From the NCBI GenBank assembly GCA_958446835.1, contig CAUCXT010000012.1, positions 9,482-73,481 on the forward strand: 64,000 nucleotides of DNA, in the 5' to 3' direction. The position numbers and the translations under genes are program-made. Below the pieces are notes generated by a model. It was not told the origin of the DNA and did no database searches. It saw only the letters and a list, made by a program, of their open reading frames with translations. Source of the DNA: an uncultured Eubacterium sp. GTDB taxonomy: Bacteria; Bacillota; Clostridia; Lachnospirales; Lachnospiraceae. Below are positions 19,711 to 27,282 of this stretch, one piece after another; position 1 is the stretch's first letter; the number at the start of each line of letters is the position of its first letter.

Positions 19711-20156
19711 TGGAAGTTATTTTATTACAGGATGTAAAGGCACTTGGAAAAAAGGGACAGAAGGTTAATGTGAGCGAAGGCTATGCCCGCAACTTTATTC
19801 TTCCAAAGAAGCTTGGTATAGAGGTTAATGCTAAGAACATGAATGATTTAAAGCTTCAGAAGGCACATGAGGATAAGCTTGCGGCAGAGGCGCTTGCCAA
19901 CGCTAAGGAGCTTGCGAAGGAGCTTGAGGATAAGACAGTTGTCGTAAAGCTCAAGTCCGGAAAGGACGGAAGAGTGTTCGGCTCCGTGTCCACAAAGGAG
20001 ATTGCTGAGGAGCTAAAGGCACAGCACAATATTGATATAGACAAGAAAAAGATGGTATTGAATGACGCAATCAAGGCTCTTGGAAATTATGAGGTGGTAT
20101 GTAAGCTTCATAAGGATGTAACAGCTAAGCTTGTTGTCAAAGTAACGGAAGGATAA
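19710..20156 (+). CDS. rplI: 50S ribosomal protein bL9
   Basis: A 148-residue protein with the L9 N-terminal signature MEVILLQDVKALGKKGQKVNVSEGYARNF split as usual, a long connecting helix rich in Lys/Glu/Ala (residues ~42-75) and the C-terminal domain (KDGRVFGSVSTKEIAE...). It is of standard length. Translation is coupled to gdpP by TAATG and dnaB follows 16 bp later. Confidence 0.98.
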   Translation: MEVILLQDVKALGKKGQKVNVSEGYARNFILPKKLGIEVNAKNMNDLKLQKAHEDKLAAEALANAKELAKELEDKTVVVKLKSGKDGRVFGSVSTKEIAEELKAQHNIDIDKKKMVLNDAIKALGNYEVVCKLHKDVTAKLVVKVTEG

Positions 20157-20172
20157 TACAGGTAGATAACAG

Positions 20173-21507
20173 ATGGATGATACGTTAATAAGGCGTGTTA
20201 TGCCTAATAGCGCTGAGACCGAGAAGGCAGTTATCGGCTGTATCCTGATGGATAAGGACAAGATGACGGATGTTGCGGACATTCTTGTGCCGGATGACTT
20301 TTATCATAGCGAATACCGCGCAATATATCAGGCGATGGTGCAGATTAACGCGGAGGGCAGACCGGTCGACTTAGTCACGGTTATTGAGCGTCTCAAGACA
20401 ATGAACGTGCCACCGGAGATATGCAGTCTTGAATTTATGAAGGAAGTAGCCGATTCAGAGGCTACGGCTGCTAATGCGAAGCATTACGCCAAAATAATAA
20501 AAGAAAAATCTCTGCTCAGAAAGGTTATAAAGGTCAATGAGACGATAATAGAGGAGTGCTATGCAGGGCGCGAGAGCTCAGATGCCATCCTTGAGGAGAC
20601 GGAGAAGCAGCTTTTTAAGCTTCTACAGTCAAGAGGAGCGGAGGATATCACACCGATTAAAGATGTTGTCATGGATGCGATAAACCGTATCGAGGCAGCT
20701 TCTAAGCAGAGCGGAAGCGTAACAGGTATTCCAACGGGATTTACAGATCTTGATTACCGTACCGCAGGTCTACAGCCTTCGGATATGATTCTTGTTGCAG
20801 CACGTCCGTCAATGGGAAAGACGGCATTTGCACTTAACCTTGCGGCTTATGCGGCATGTAAGAAGCACATAACCACCGTGATATTCAGTCTGGAAATGTC
20901 CAAGGTTCAGCTTGTGAACCGTTTTCTTTCAATGGAGTCGGGGGTTAGCGCCCAGAATCTCAGAACAGGAAACCTGACTGAGGGTGAATGGGAGAATCTT
21001 GTCGAAGGTGCTTCGATTATAGGTAATTCAGGACTTGTAATAGATGATACTCCGGGTATATCAATATCGGATCTGCGCTCCAAGTGCCGTAAGATAAAGC
21101 TTGAGCATGATGACCTTGGACTTATCATAATCGACTATATACAGCTTATGACGAGCAGCACCAAGTCTGAATCAAGACAGCAGGAGGTGTCGGAAATCTC
21201 ACGTTCCCTCAAGGCTTTAGCCAGGGAGCTGAATGTTCCCGTCATCGCACTGTCACAGCTAAGCCGTGCGGTTGAGCAAAGACCAGACCACAGACCAATG
21301 CTTTCGGATTTGCGTGAGTCCGGAGCCATAGAGCAGGACGCCGACGTTGTAATGTTCCTATACAGGGATGAATATTACAAGAAGGATACGGATAAGCCGG
21401 GCGTAGCTGAGGTGATCATCGCCAAGCAGAGAAACGGTCCTGTCGGAACTGTTGAGCTTGCATGGATTGGCGATAAGCAGCGTTTTGCAAATCTTGAGAG
21501 AAGTTAG
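20173..21507 (+). CDS. dnaB: Replicative DNA helicase DnaB
   Basis: A 444-residue helicase. The N-terminal primase-interacting domain begins MPNSAETEKAVIGCILMD. The RecA-like ATPase has Walker A RPSMGKTAFALN (near residue 211), FSLEMS, Walker B LIIIDYIQLM, ALSQLSRAVEQRPDHRPMLSDLRESG, and the C-terminal VAEVIIAKQRNGPVGTVEL. It unwinds DNA at the replication fork. No intein is present. Confidence 0.98.
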   Translation: MDDTLIRRVMPNSAETEKAVIGCILMDKDKMTDVADILVPDDFYHSEYRAIYQAMVQINAEGRPVDLVTVIERLKTMNVPPEICSLEFMKEVADSEATAANAKHYAKIIKEKSLLRKVIKVNETIIEECYAGRESSDAILEETEKQLFKLLQSRGAEDITPIKDVVMDAINRIEAASKQSGSVTGIPTGFTDLDYRTAGLQPSDMILVAARPSMGKTAFALNLAAYAACKKHITTVIFSLEMSKVQLVNRFLSMESGVSAQNLRTGNLTEGEWENLVEGASIIGNSGLVIDDTPGISISDLRSKCRKIKLEHDDLGLIIIDYIQLMTSSTKSESRQQEVSEISRSLKALARELNVPVIALSQLSRAVEQRPDHRPMLSDLRESGAIEQDADVVMFLYRDEYYKKDTDKPGVAEVIIAKQRNGPVGTVELAWIGDKQRFANLERS

Positions 21508-21561
21508 CGAAATTTGTCGATTGAAATACACGAAAAAAGTATATACAGTATGGTACTATAT

Positions 21562-21600
21562 AGACCGGATAGAGGAAAACTTTATCCGGTCTTACTTTTT
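21562..21600 (+). terminator. Terminator after dnaB
   Basis: AGACCGGATA and TATCCGGTCT form a perfect 10-bp stem, followed after TAC by a run of five Ts. It closes the gdpP-rplI-dnaB transcript just before the MerR-type gene. Confidence 0.85.
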
Positions 21601-21620
21601 GCAGGGGAGTTGTTTCATAG

Positions 21621-22361
21621 ATGGAAGAAAAAAGGTACATAATATCTGAAGCGGCGGAGCGCACCGGAATCGAGACACATGTGCTCAGATACTGGGAGGA
21701 TGAGCTTGATCTGGATATACCGCGCAATGAAATGGGGCATAGGTATTATACGGAGAGGCAGATTGAACTGTTCAAGCAGATTAAGGAGCTTAAGGACAGC
21801 GGTTTCCAGCTCAAGGCTGTGAAGGCTGTGCTTGACGGGCACATGCAGGGAACGGCAGTCATGCAGTCCGTGGGAAATGAGACTGCGGATAAAAATGTAC
21901 AGGCTGCCGGAAATGGAGCCCCAGACAACAATGTACAGGCTGCCGACAATGGAGCTGTGGATAGCGATGTACATGTGGCGCAGGGGGAGGCGCATATGGA
22001 GAGTGCAGGTACATCGGAGGTCGCGGCTCTGACACAGGAGGAGCTTGCCATGAAGCGTTCTGAGGATAAGCTTGCGCAGTTCGAGCAGATTATCGGAGAT
22101 ATTGTGACACGTTCACTGCTAGAGAACAATGTGGCACTTGGGGAGAATATTTCCGCAGCTGTATCCGAACGCGTATGCGATAAGGTAATCAAGGAGATGG
22201 ATTACATGATGCGTGTACGCGAGGAGGCGGAAGATGACCGTTTCAGGAGGCTGGATGAAACAATTCGAGGAGTTCAAAAAAGCAATAAGGAGGCTGCAGC
22301 ATATCGTGAGCGTGGGGATAAGTCAAAGAGACGTCATGGATTATTTAAGAAGGTAAAATAG
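21621..22361 (+). CDS. MerR-type HTH protein with a long linker and coiled coil
   Basis: A 246-residue protein. Residues ~6-72 are a MerR winged helix (ISEAAERTGIETHVLRYWEDEL...GHRYYTERQIELFKQIKELK). An acidic Asn/Ala-rich linker follows (about residues 85-130), encoded partly by a 36-bp direct repeat (21894-21920 and 21930-21956). The C-terminal half is helical and charged, with coiled-coil character and a basic end (KSKRRHGLFKKVK). It lacks the effector-binding domain of classical MerR activators, so a DNA-organising or cell-division role like RacA-type proteins is as likely as gene activation. Confidence 0.75.
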   Translation: MEEKRYIISEAAERTGIETHVLRYWEDELDLDIPRNEMGHRYYTERQIELFKQIKELKDSGFQLKAVKAVLDGHMQGTAVMQSVGNETADKNVQAAGNGAPDNNVQAADNGAVDSDVHVAQGEAHMESAGTSEVAALTQEELAMKRSEDKLAQFEQIIGDIVTRSLLENNVALGENISAAVSERVCDKVIKEMDYMMRVREEAEDDRFRRLDETIRGVQKSNKEAAAYRERGDKSKRRHGLFKKVK

Positions 22362-22436
22362 GAAGCCTGTGACATGCAGGCATATTTAGAATTAGTGCCC
22401 ATAGGTGGGCAAAGTATGAAGGTGAGTAGTTAATAT

Positions 22437-22497
22437 AAAAAATGGAGCCATATCTTATATACCGGAAACACCGGCATATAGACATAGCTCCATTTTT
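22437..22497. terminator. Bidirectional terminator between convergent genes
   Basis: AAAAAATGGAGC...CCGG AAACA CCGG...GCTCCATTTTT is a stem of about 27 bp with few mismatches, with A-run and T-run at the two ends. It serves both the MerR-type gene (+) and the ferredoxin gene (-), whose stop codon lies right against it. Confidence 0.85.
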
Positions 22498-22498
22498 A

Positions 22499-22666
22499 TT
22501 ACTTCTCTGTGATAGCACCTACAGGGCAAGTAGCTTCACAAGCGCCACACTGTACACATACATCTGTGTTAATCTCCATATGCTCAGAACCCTCGGAGAT
22601 AGCACCTACAGGGCAGCCGGCAGCACAAGCACCACAGCTGACACAAGCATCACCTACAACGTACAT
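22499..22666 (-). CDS. Small 2[4Fe-4S] ferredoxin
   Basis: A 55-residue protein read on the minus strand, starting at an ATG (22664-22666) with GGGAGG upstream. It contains two clostridial cluster motifs, CVSCGACAAGCPVGAI and CVQCGACEATCPVGAI, in the usual pseudo-twofold arrangement. This is the standard low-potential electron carrier of anaerobes. It lies 33 bp downstream of pflA on the same strand, so it may be co-transcribed and may supply the electron the radical-SAM activase needs; that partnership is inferred. Confidence 0.93.
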   Translation of the reverse strand: MYVVGDACVSCGACAAGCPVGAISEGSEHMEINTDVCVQCGACEATCPVGAITEK

Positions 22667-22699
22667 AATTTCCTCCCATCTGAAGTGTAAACACTTCTA

Positions 22700-23473
22700 T
22701 TACTGTTTTGTATTATTTGTATTATTCAGAGAAGCTCGCGCTTCTTTGATACCTTTGATTATAACGGATTTAGCCTTAATGACTGCTTCCTTGGACTCAG
22801 CAGGTACACCCTTAAGAGGGTAATCAAAGCCAAGATTCTCGTACTTGACAACACCCATAGTGTGATAAGGAAGTACGTCAAGAGCCTTGACATTTTTAAG
22901 CTTGCCAATGAAAAGTCCAAGCTGATACAGATACTTCTCATTGTCGGTTATACCCGGTACAACAACATGACGTATCCATGTAGGTATTCCCTTATCGCTG
23001 AGATACTGCGCAAATGCGAGTATGCCATCATTAGGCTGGCTGCACAGCTTCATATGCTCTTCCGGGTCAATGTGCTTAATGTCGAGCATTACAAGGTCTG
23101 TATACTGCATAAGTACATCCATCTTATCTACAATAACCTTGTTATCAGGCTTAAAAACAATACCGGATGTATCGATACATGTGTGTATACCCTGTGCCTT
23201 AGCCTTCATAAAAAGCTCAGTGAGAAAGTCTATCTGTAGGAGCGGTTCGCCGCCGGTAACGGTAAGACCTCCGTTCTTATAAAAGGACTTATTATCCTCA
23301 TACTTCTGTAAAATCTCGTCTACAGAAATCTCTGTCCCGCCGGTCGTAGCCCATGTATCGGGATTATGACAATATAGACAACGCATTGGGCAACCCTGCA
23401 CGAACACCACGAATCGGATTCCAGGTCCATCGACGGTGCCAAAGGTTTCTAAAGAATGTATTCTCCCGTTCAT
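22700..23473 (-). CDS. pflA: Pyruvate formate-lyase activating enzyme
   Basis: A 257-residue radical-SAM enzyme. After the start MNGRIHSLETFGTVDGPGIRFVVF comes the cluster motif CPMRCLYCHNPDTW (CxxxCxxC), then the GGEPLLQ motif that binds S-adenosylmethionine and CIDTSG. It generates the glycyl radical on PFL; here the target glycine is on the separate 81-residue polypeptide encoded upstream. The start follows AAGGATTGAT and a GGAGG. It is transcribed separately from the pfl genes (terminator and promoter between) and probably together with the ferredoxin. Confidence 0.96.
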   Translation of the reverse strand: MNGRIHSLETFGTVDGPGIRFVVFVQGCPMRCLYCHNPDTWATTGGTEISVDEILQKYEDNKSFYKNGGLTVTGGEPLLQIDFLTELFMKAKAQGIHTCIDTSGIVFKPDNKVIVDKMDVLMQYTDLVMLDIKHIDPEEHMKLCSQPNDGILAFAQYLSDKGIPTWIRHVVVPGITDNEKYLYQLGLFIGKLKNVKALDVLPYHTMGVVKYENLGFDYPLKGVPAESKEAVIKAKSVIIKGIKEARASLNNTNNTKQ

Positions 23474-23502
23474 ATCAATCCTTGTTCCTCCATGTCAAAA
23501 AA

Positions 23503-23531
23503 ATAATACCAAATGAAATGCCAAATTACAA
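23503..23531 (-). promoter_or_regulatory. Candidate promoter for pflA-ferredoxin
   Basis: On the minus strand TTGTAA (23526-23531), a 17-bp spacer and TATTAT (23503-23508) lie about 30 bp before the pflA start. Just upstream, roughly 23540-23580, TTTTGGTA and TACCAAAA form the ends of an imperfect inverted repeat that could be an operator. Confidence 0.45.
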
Positions 23532-23611
23532 TAGATATTTCTTTTGGTACTATAAAAGTATATCACTATTTATACCAAAATAAAAGTTAAAAAAATATAA
23601 ATACCATGTGT

Positions 23612-23645
23612 AAAAAACAGGCAGGCACAAGAAGTGTCTGCCTGT
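23612..23645 (-). terminator. Terminator of the pfl operon
   Basis: On the minus strand CAGGCAGACAC pairs with GTGCCTGCCTG over a short TTCTT loop and is followed by six Ts. It lies about 85 bp after the glycyl-radical gene. Confidence 0.85.
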
Positions 23646-23664
23646 AATAAAGGTCTGTAATGTT

Positions 23665-23742
23665 GCTAATTACATAGCCTGATGTGAAAGTAGAACTTTC
23701 CATCAGATAAACTTTTCATAAAGCTAATTACATAGCCTGATG
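23665..23742 (-). repeat. Duplicated 3' end of the glycyl-radical gene plus hairpin
   Basis: The last 14 coding bases of the glycyl-radical gene with its stop and six bases beyond (20 bp at 23723-23742) are repeated exactly 58 bp downstream (23665-23684). In addition GAACTTTCCATCAG (23693-23706) and its inverse (23737-23750) form a perfect 14-bp inverted repeat that covers the gene end. Confidence 0.85.
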
Positions 23743-23973
23743 GAAAGTTCTGTTGATAACGTCATCCTGCTGAGCCTTTGTGAGCTTGATGAAGTTAACA
23801 GCGTATCCTGATACACGGATAGTAAGCTGTGGGTACTTCTCAGGATGAGCCTGAGCGTCAAGTAATGTCTCTCTGTTGAGAACATTAACATTGAGATGAT
23901 GTCCGCCCTTAGCTACATATCCATCTAACATTGATGCAAGGTTATCAATCTGGTTCTGACTAATCTCTGCCAT
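23728..23973 (-). CDS. grcA: Stand-alone glycyl-radical domain of pyruvate formate-lyase (GrcA-like)
   Basis: An 81-residue protein starting at the ATG at 23971-23973 behind TTAGGAGG. It is equivalent to the last ~65-80 residues of normal PFL: SMLDGYVAKGGHHLNVNVLN, LLDAQ..PEKYPQLTIRVSGYAV with the radical glycine at G56, and VINRTFHQAM at the end. E. coli GrcA (YfiD) is a repair subunit for oxygen-cleaved PFL. Here, however, the neighbouring PFL chain has no such domain at all, so this polypeptide should be an obligatory subunit rather than a spare part. It sits 19 bp after the 68-residue protein gene. Confidence 0.93.
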   Translation of the reverse strand: MAEISQNQIDNLASMLDGYVAKGGHHLNVNVLNRETLLDAQAHPEKYPQLTIRVSGYAVNFIKLTKAQQDDVINRTFHQAM

Positions 23974-23992
23974 TATATTAATCCTCCTAATC

Positions 23993-24199
23993 CTATTCAT
24001 TCTCGTCTCGGTCAAGTCCGACATGAAGTGTCGGAACGCTGCATGCCATCTGGCCGTTGCAGGCGAGACTGTTGTTGGTCTGTACTGTCTTTTCGGCTGC
24101 AGGGGCGCTATTGTCAACAACTACGTTGACGTGACCACCATCAGCAGCCATGAGATTATCTAACATTGATACAATGTCGTCCACTTTAGAGTTGTCCAT
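23993..24199 (-). CDS. Small protein related to the glycyl-radical subunit, with a two-Cys tail
   Basis: A 68-residue protein with AGGAGGTTATC directly before its ATG. Residues 5-30 (VDDIVSMLDNLMAADGGHVNVVVDN) align with the start of the glycyl-radical subunit (IDNLASMLDGYVAKGGHHLNVNVLN). The rest differs: there is no RVSGYAV loop, and instead a tail with ACNGQMACSVPTLHVGLD carries C47 and C53. It lies between the catalytic chain and the radical subunit in the same operon. It could be an adaptor, a redox sensor, or a protective plug for the PFL active site. No family name is known to me. Confidence 0.8.
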   Translation of the reverse strand: MDNSKVDDIVSMLDNLMAADGGHVNVVVDNSAPAAEKTVQTNNSLACNGQMACSVPTLHVGLDRDENE

Positions 24200-24283
24200 G
24201 ATAACCTCCTATAAAACTGCCGCAGAATCCAAACTGCACTGATTGGTGGCAGTTCGGAGACTGTGGATTGATTGTTTTGCAAA

Positions 24284-24361
24284 TTACTTATTTAAGTCGA
24301 TATCAAGGTCTCTGGCGACCTTGAGCCAGGCACCTTACTTATTTAAGTCGATATCAAGGTC
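24284..24361 (-). repeat. Duplicated 3' end of the PFL catalytic-chain gene
   Basis: The 27 bp encoding the final DLDIDLNK plus stop (24335-24361) recur exactly at 24284-24310, after the stop codon. The 24 bp between the copies contain GACCTTGAGCCAGG on the + strand, which partly repeats the same theme. Confidence 0.9.
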
Positions 24362-26443
24362 GCCGGCAAATACAGCGTCTTCCTTACCAAGAGCACCAGG
24401 AACGATAGTAAATGTGTTAGAAATACCATCCTGTGCATCCTTGAATGGAAGCTTAGCAACTGATGAAAGGGAAGCTACAGCACCGTTCTTATCACGTCCG
24501 TGCATTGGGTTAGCACCAGGAGCGAATGGAACACCAGCCTTACGTCCATCAGGTGTAGAACCTGTAGCGTTACCATAAGTAACGTTAGATGTAATTGTAA
24601 GGATAGATGTTGTAGGAACACCATTTCTGTATGTGTAGTGAGAACGAACCATAGCCATGAACTTCTCAACTATCTCAACAGCAATCTTATCTACTCTGTC
24701 ATCGTTGTTACCATACTTAGGGAATTCACCCTCAACCTCGAAATCAGTAGCTACGTTCTTAGCAACACCGATTGTCTTGATAACAGACTTAGCTGTCTGA
24801 GGATCCTTAACCTTCTTAGTAATCTCAACGTCAGTTCTGATAACCTTAACCTTAGCGTACTTGATTGCTGATAAGGAGTCAGCTACAACTGAAAGACCAG
24901 CGATACCTGTTGCGAAGTATCTCTTAACCTCTCTGTCATGGAGAGCCATCTGAAGTCTCTCATAGCAGTACTTATCATGCATATAGTGAATTACGTTAAG
25001 AGTATTAACGTAAACATCTGCTAACCACTCCATCATATCTGTGTACTTAGCCATTACATCATCGTAATCAAGGTACTCGCCTTCAACAGGTCTGTACTTA
25101 GGACCAACCTGTACACCAGTCTTCTCATCAACACCACCGTTGATAGCGTAGAGGAGACACTTAGCAAGGTTAGCTCTTGCTCCGAAGAACTGCATTTCCT
25201 TACCAACTCTCATTGAGGATACGCAGCAAGCGATAGCGTAGTCATCACCATGAGTTACTCTCATGAGGTCATCGTTCTCGTACTGAACTGAAGATGACAT
25301 GATAGATGTCTTAGCACAGAACTTCTTCCAACCCTCTGGAAGTCTTGTTGACCAGAGAACTGTCATGTTAGGCTCTGGAGCTGTACCAAGGTTGCTTAAT
25401 GTGTGAAGGTAACGGAAGCACATCTTTGTTACAAGTGTACGTCCATCAACACCCATACCACCAAGGGACTCTGTTACCCAAGTAGGGTCACCAGCGAAGA
25501 GAGCGTTGTACTCAGGTGTACGAGCGAACTTAACAAGTCTTAACTTCATGATGAAGTGATCAACGAACTCCTGAATCTGCTCCTCTGTAAATGTACCGTT
25601 AGCTAAGTCTCTCTGAGCGTAGCAATCAAGGAATGTAGATGTACGTCCAAGTGACATAGCAGCACCGTTCTGCTCCTTAACAGCAGCAAGGTAACCAAAG
25701 TAAGTAGCCTGAATAGCTTCCTGTACGTTAGTAGCTGGCTTAGAAATATCGCAGCCGTAGATCTCACCTAACTTCTTTAACTCGCCGAGAGCTCTGATCT
25801 GCTCAGAAAGCTCCTCTCTGTCACGGATAACATCAGGAGTCATAACCTTAGAAGTTGTAGCCTTCTGGTACTCCTTATCCTTGATAAGGAAATCAACACC
25901 GTAAAGAGCAACTCTTCTGTAGTCGCCGATGATACGTCCACGTCCGTAAGCATCTGGAAGACCTGTGATGATATGGTTAGAACGGCAAACTCTCATCTCT
26001 GGAGTATAAGCATCGAATACACCAGCGTTGTGTGTCTTTCTGTGAATTGTGAAGAACTCCTCGATTTCAGGATCAAGCTTGTAACCATTAGTTACAAGAG
26101 CTGCCTTAGCCATGTTGATACCACCGTATGGCTGAAGTGATCTCTTGAAAGGCTTATCTGTCTGGAGACCAACGATCTTCTCTAAGTCCTTGTTAAGGTA
26201 ACCAGCAGCATGGGATGTGATTGTTGAAGGAACCTTAGTGTCCATATCAAGGACGCCGCCCTTCTCACGCTCCTCCTTTGAAAGCTCCATAACCTGTGCC
26301 CAAAGAGTCTTAGTAGCCTCTGTAGGACCGCAAAGGAAAGAATCATCTCCTTCATAAGGTGTGTAGTTCTTCTGGATGAAGTCTCTGACATCAACCTGCT
26401 CTTCCCACTTACCACCTACGAAACCTGTCCATTCTGATCTCAT
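24335..26443 (-). CDS. pflB: Pyruvate formate-lyase catalytic chain lacking the glycyl-radical domain
   Basis: A 702-residue enzyme of formate C-acetyltransferase type, which makes acetyl-CoA and formate from pyruvate. The start WTGFVGGKWEEQVDVRDFI and the thiyl pair YAIACCVSS (C406-C407, equivalent to C418-C419 of E. coli) are intact, as are NVTYGNATGSTPDGRKAG and PFAPGANPMHGRDKNGAVASL. The chain stops after IVPGALGKEDAVFAGDLDIDLNK, exactly where standard ~750-760-residue PFLs enter the glycyl-radical domain. That domain is encoded separately two genes downstream. The ATG follows AGGAGG. No frameshift is visible, so this looks like a stable split rather than decay. Confidence 0.95.
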   Translation of the reverse strand: MRSEWTGFVGGKWEEQVDVRDFIQKNYTPYEGDDSFLCGPTEATKTLWAQVMELSKEEREKGGVLDMDTKVPSTITSHAAGYLNKDLEKIVGLQTDKPFKRSLQPYGGINMAKAALVTNGYKLDPEIEEFFTIHRKTHNAGVFDAYTPEMRVCRSNHIITGLPDAYGRGRIIGDYRRVALYGVDFLIKDKEYQKATTSKVMTPDVIRDREELSEQIRALGELKKLGEIYGCDISKPATNVQEAIQATYFGYLAAVKEQNGAAMSLGRTSTFLDCYAQRDLANGTFTEEQIQEFVDHFIMKLRLVKFARTPEYNALFAGDPTWVTESLGGMGVDGRTLVTKMCFRYLHTLSNLGTAPEPNMTVLWSTRLPEGWKKFCAKTSIMSSSVQYENDDLMRVTHGDDYAIACCVSSMRVGKEMQFFGARANLAKCLLYAINGGVDEKTGVQVGPKYRPVEGEYLDYDDVMAKYTDMMEWLADVYVNTLNVIHYMHDKYCYERLQMALHDREVKRYFATGIAGLSVVADSLSAIKYAKVKVIRTDVEITKKVKDPQTAKSVIKTIGVAKNVATDFEVEGEFPKYGNNDDRVDKIAVEIVEKFMAMVRSHYTYRNGVPTTSILTITSNVTYGNATGSTPDGRKAGVPFAPGANPMHGRDKNGAVASLSSVAKLPFKDAQDGISNTFTIVPGALGKEDAVFAGDLDIDLNK

Positions 26444-26557
26444 AATGAAAAAAACCTCCTATTATAGTAAAGTGTTTTATATGTGTTATCCGCCACTCAT
26501 AGGTTAAGCCGGATGTACCGTCCCAACCAAGCGGATTATACACTTTTTTATAGCTGT

Positions 26558-26587
26558 ATTATACAATGCACATTGTATACACGTCAA
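26558..26587 (-). promoter_or_regulatory. pfl promoter with a perfect palindrome in the spacer
   Basis: On the minus strand TTGACG (26582-26587), an 18-bp spacer and TATAAT (26558-26563) form a strong promoter about 110 bp before pflB. The palindrome TATACAATG-TG-CATTGTATA (26560-26579) fills the spacer and overlaps the -10, the ideal position for a repressor. Which regulator binds is unknown. Confidence 0.7.
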
Positions 26588-26760
26588 GGGTTAAAGAAGA
26601 AAATTCACGGATTGTACACAAAAATGTACATAAAAATTTTGAGAAAATTCCTTATAAAATGGGTAAATTTCACACTGTAGTCACAAATGTGTTCATAAGG
26701 AACAATCATACCGTTAAGTGATAATAATAAAAGAATGAAGACCGCATATTGTGTACCATC

Positions 26761-26789
26761 TTTACAATATAAATCCTCTGTGGTACAAT
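26761..26789 (+). promoter_or_regulatory. Promoter for the DUF1858 gene
   Basis: TTTACA (26761), a 17-bp spacer and TACAAT (26784). The leader to the ATG at 26921 is about 125 nt and contains the small hairpin ATAAAATG-GAAAT-CATTTTAT. Between this promoter and the pfl promoter I see only AT-rich sequence. Confidence 0.55.
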
Positions 26790-26920
26790 AAGCAGTGGTC
26801 ATTACATGTAAGTGTCCGGAACCGGAAAGTTAGTATAAAGTGATGATAAAATGGAAATCATTTTATAGGTCGGCTCTGAACAGTTACTATATTATTATAT
26901 TTTTTCAGGAGGAAAACACA

Positions 26921-27124
26921 ATGGCACAGGTTAGCAAAGAAATGAGAATCATCGACATTATCAATGTTGATTATGATATTGTTCCTATTTTACTTAACGA
27001 GGGAATGCATTGCATCGGCTGTCCATCAGCACAGGGCGAGTCTTTAGAGGAGGCTGCTCTTGTTCACGGTCTTGACCCGGATGAGATTACAGCTAAGATT
27101 AATGAGTTTCTTGCAGCGAAGTAA
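26921..27124 (+). CDS. DUF1858 (hybrid-cluster-associated redox disulfide type) small protein
   Basis: A 67-residue protein starting at the ATG after CAGGAGG. It has the DUF1858 pattern: IIDIINVDYDIVPILLNEGMHCIGCPSAQGESLEEAALVHGLD, with a CIGC pair that can form a redox disulfide. Such proteins are frequent in anaerobes; their partners are poorly known. It is divergent from the pfl genes and has its own promoter and terminator. Confidence 0.88.
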   Translation: MAQVSKEMRIIDIINVDYDIVPILLNEGMHCIGCPSAQGESLEEAALVHGLDPDEITAKINEFLAAK

Positions 27125-27209
27125 TCAGACGAGCTGCAAGGATAAGGCGATAGCTTGGAATTTCAACAAAAATTAAAAATTGAAAGCTACGTTGCTTTTT
27201 AATGAAAAG

Positions 27210-27252
27210 AGAGTGAATCAGGTTCGAATAAAAACTTGTTCACTCTTTTTTT
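27210..27252 (+). terminator. Terminator after the DUF1858 gene
   Basis: AGAGTGAATCAGGTT pairs with AACTTGTTCACTCT with small bulges, followed by seven Ts. Confidence 0.75.
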
Positions 27253-27282
27253 GTGGAAATTGTGGTGAGGCATTGGATAATT

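Noticed and set aside
23728..24120. Long start for the glycyl-radical gene (130 codons)
   Set aside because: The upstream part is the out-of-frame shadow of the 68-residue protein gene; the ATG at 23971-23973 has TTAGGAGG and begins the known domain.
24335..26443. Truncated PFL as a pseudogene
   Set aside because: The frame is intact from start to the natural domain border, active-site residues are kept, and the missing domain is present nearby with its own ribosome site.
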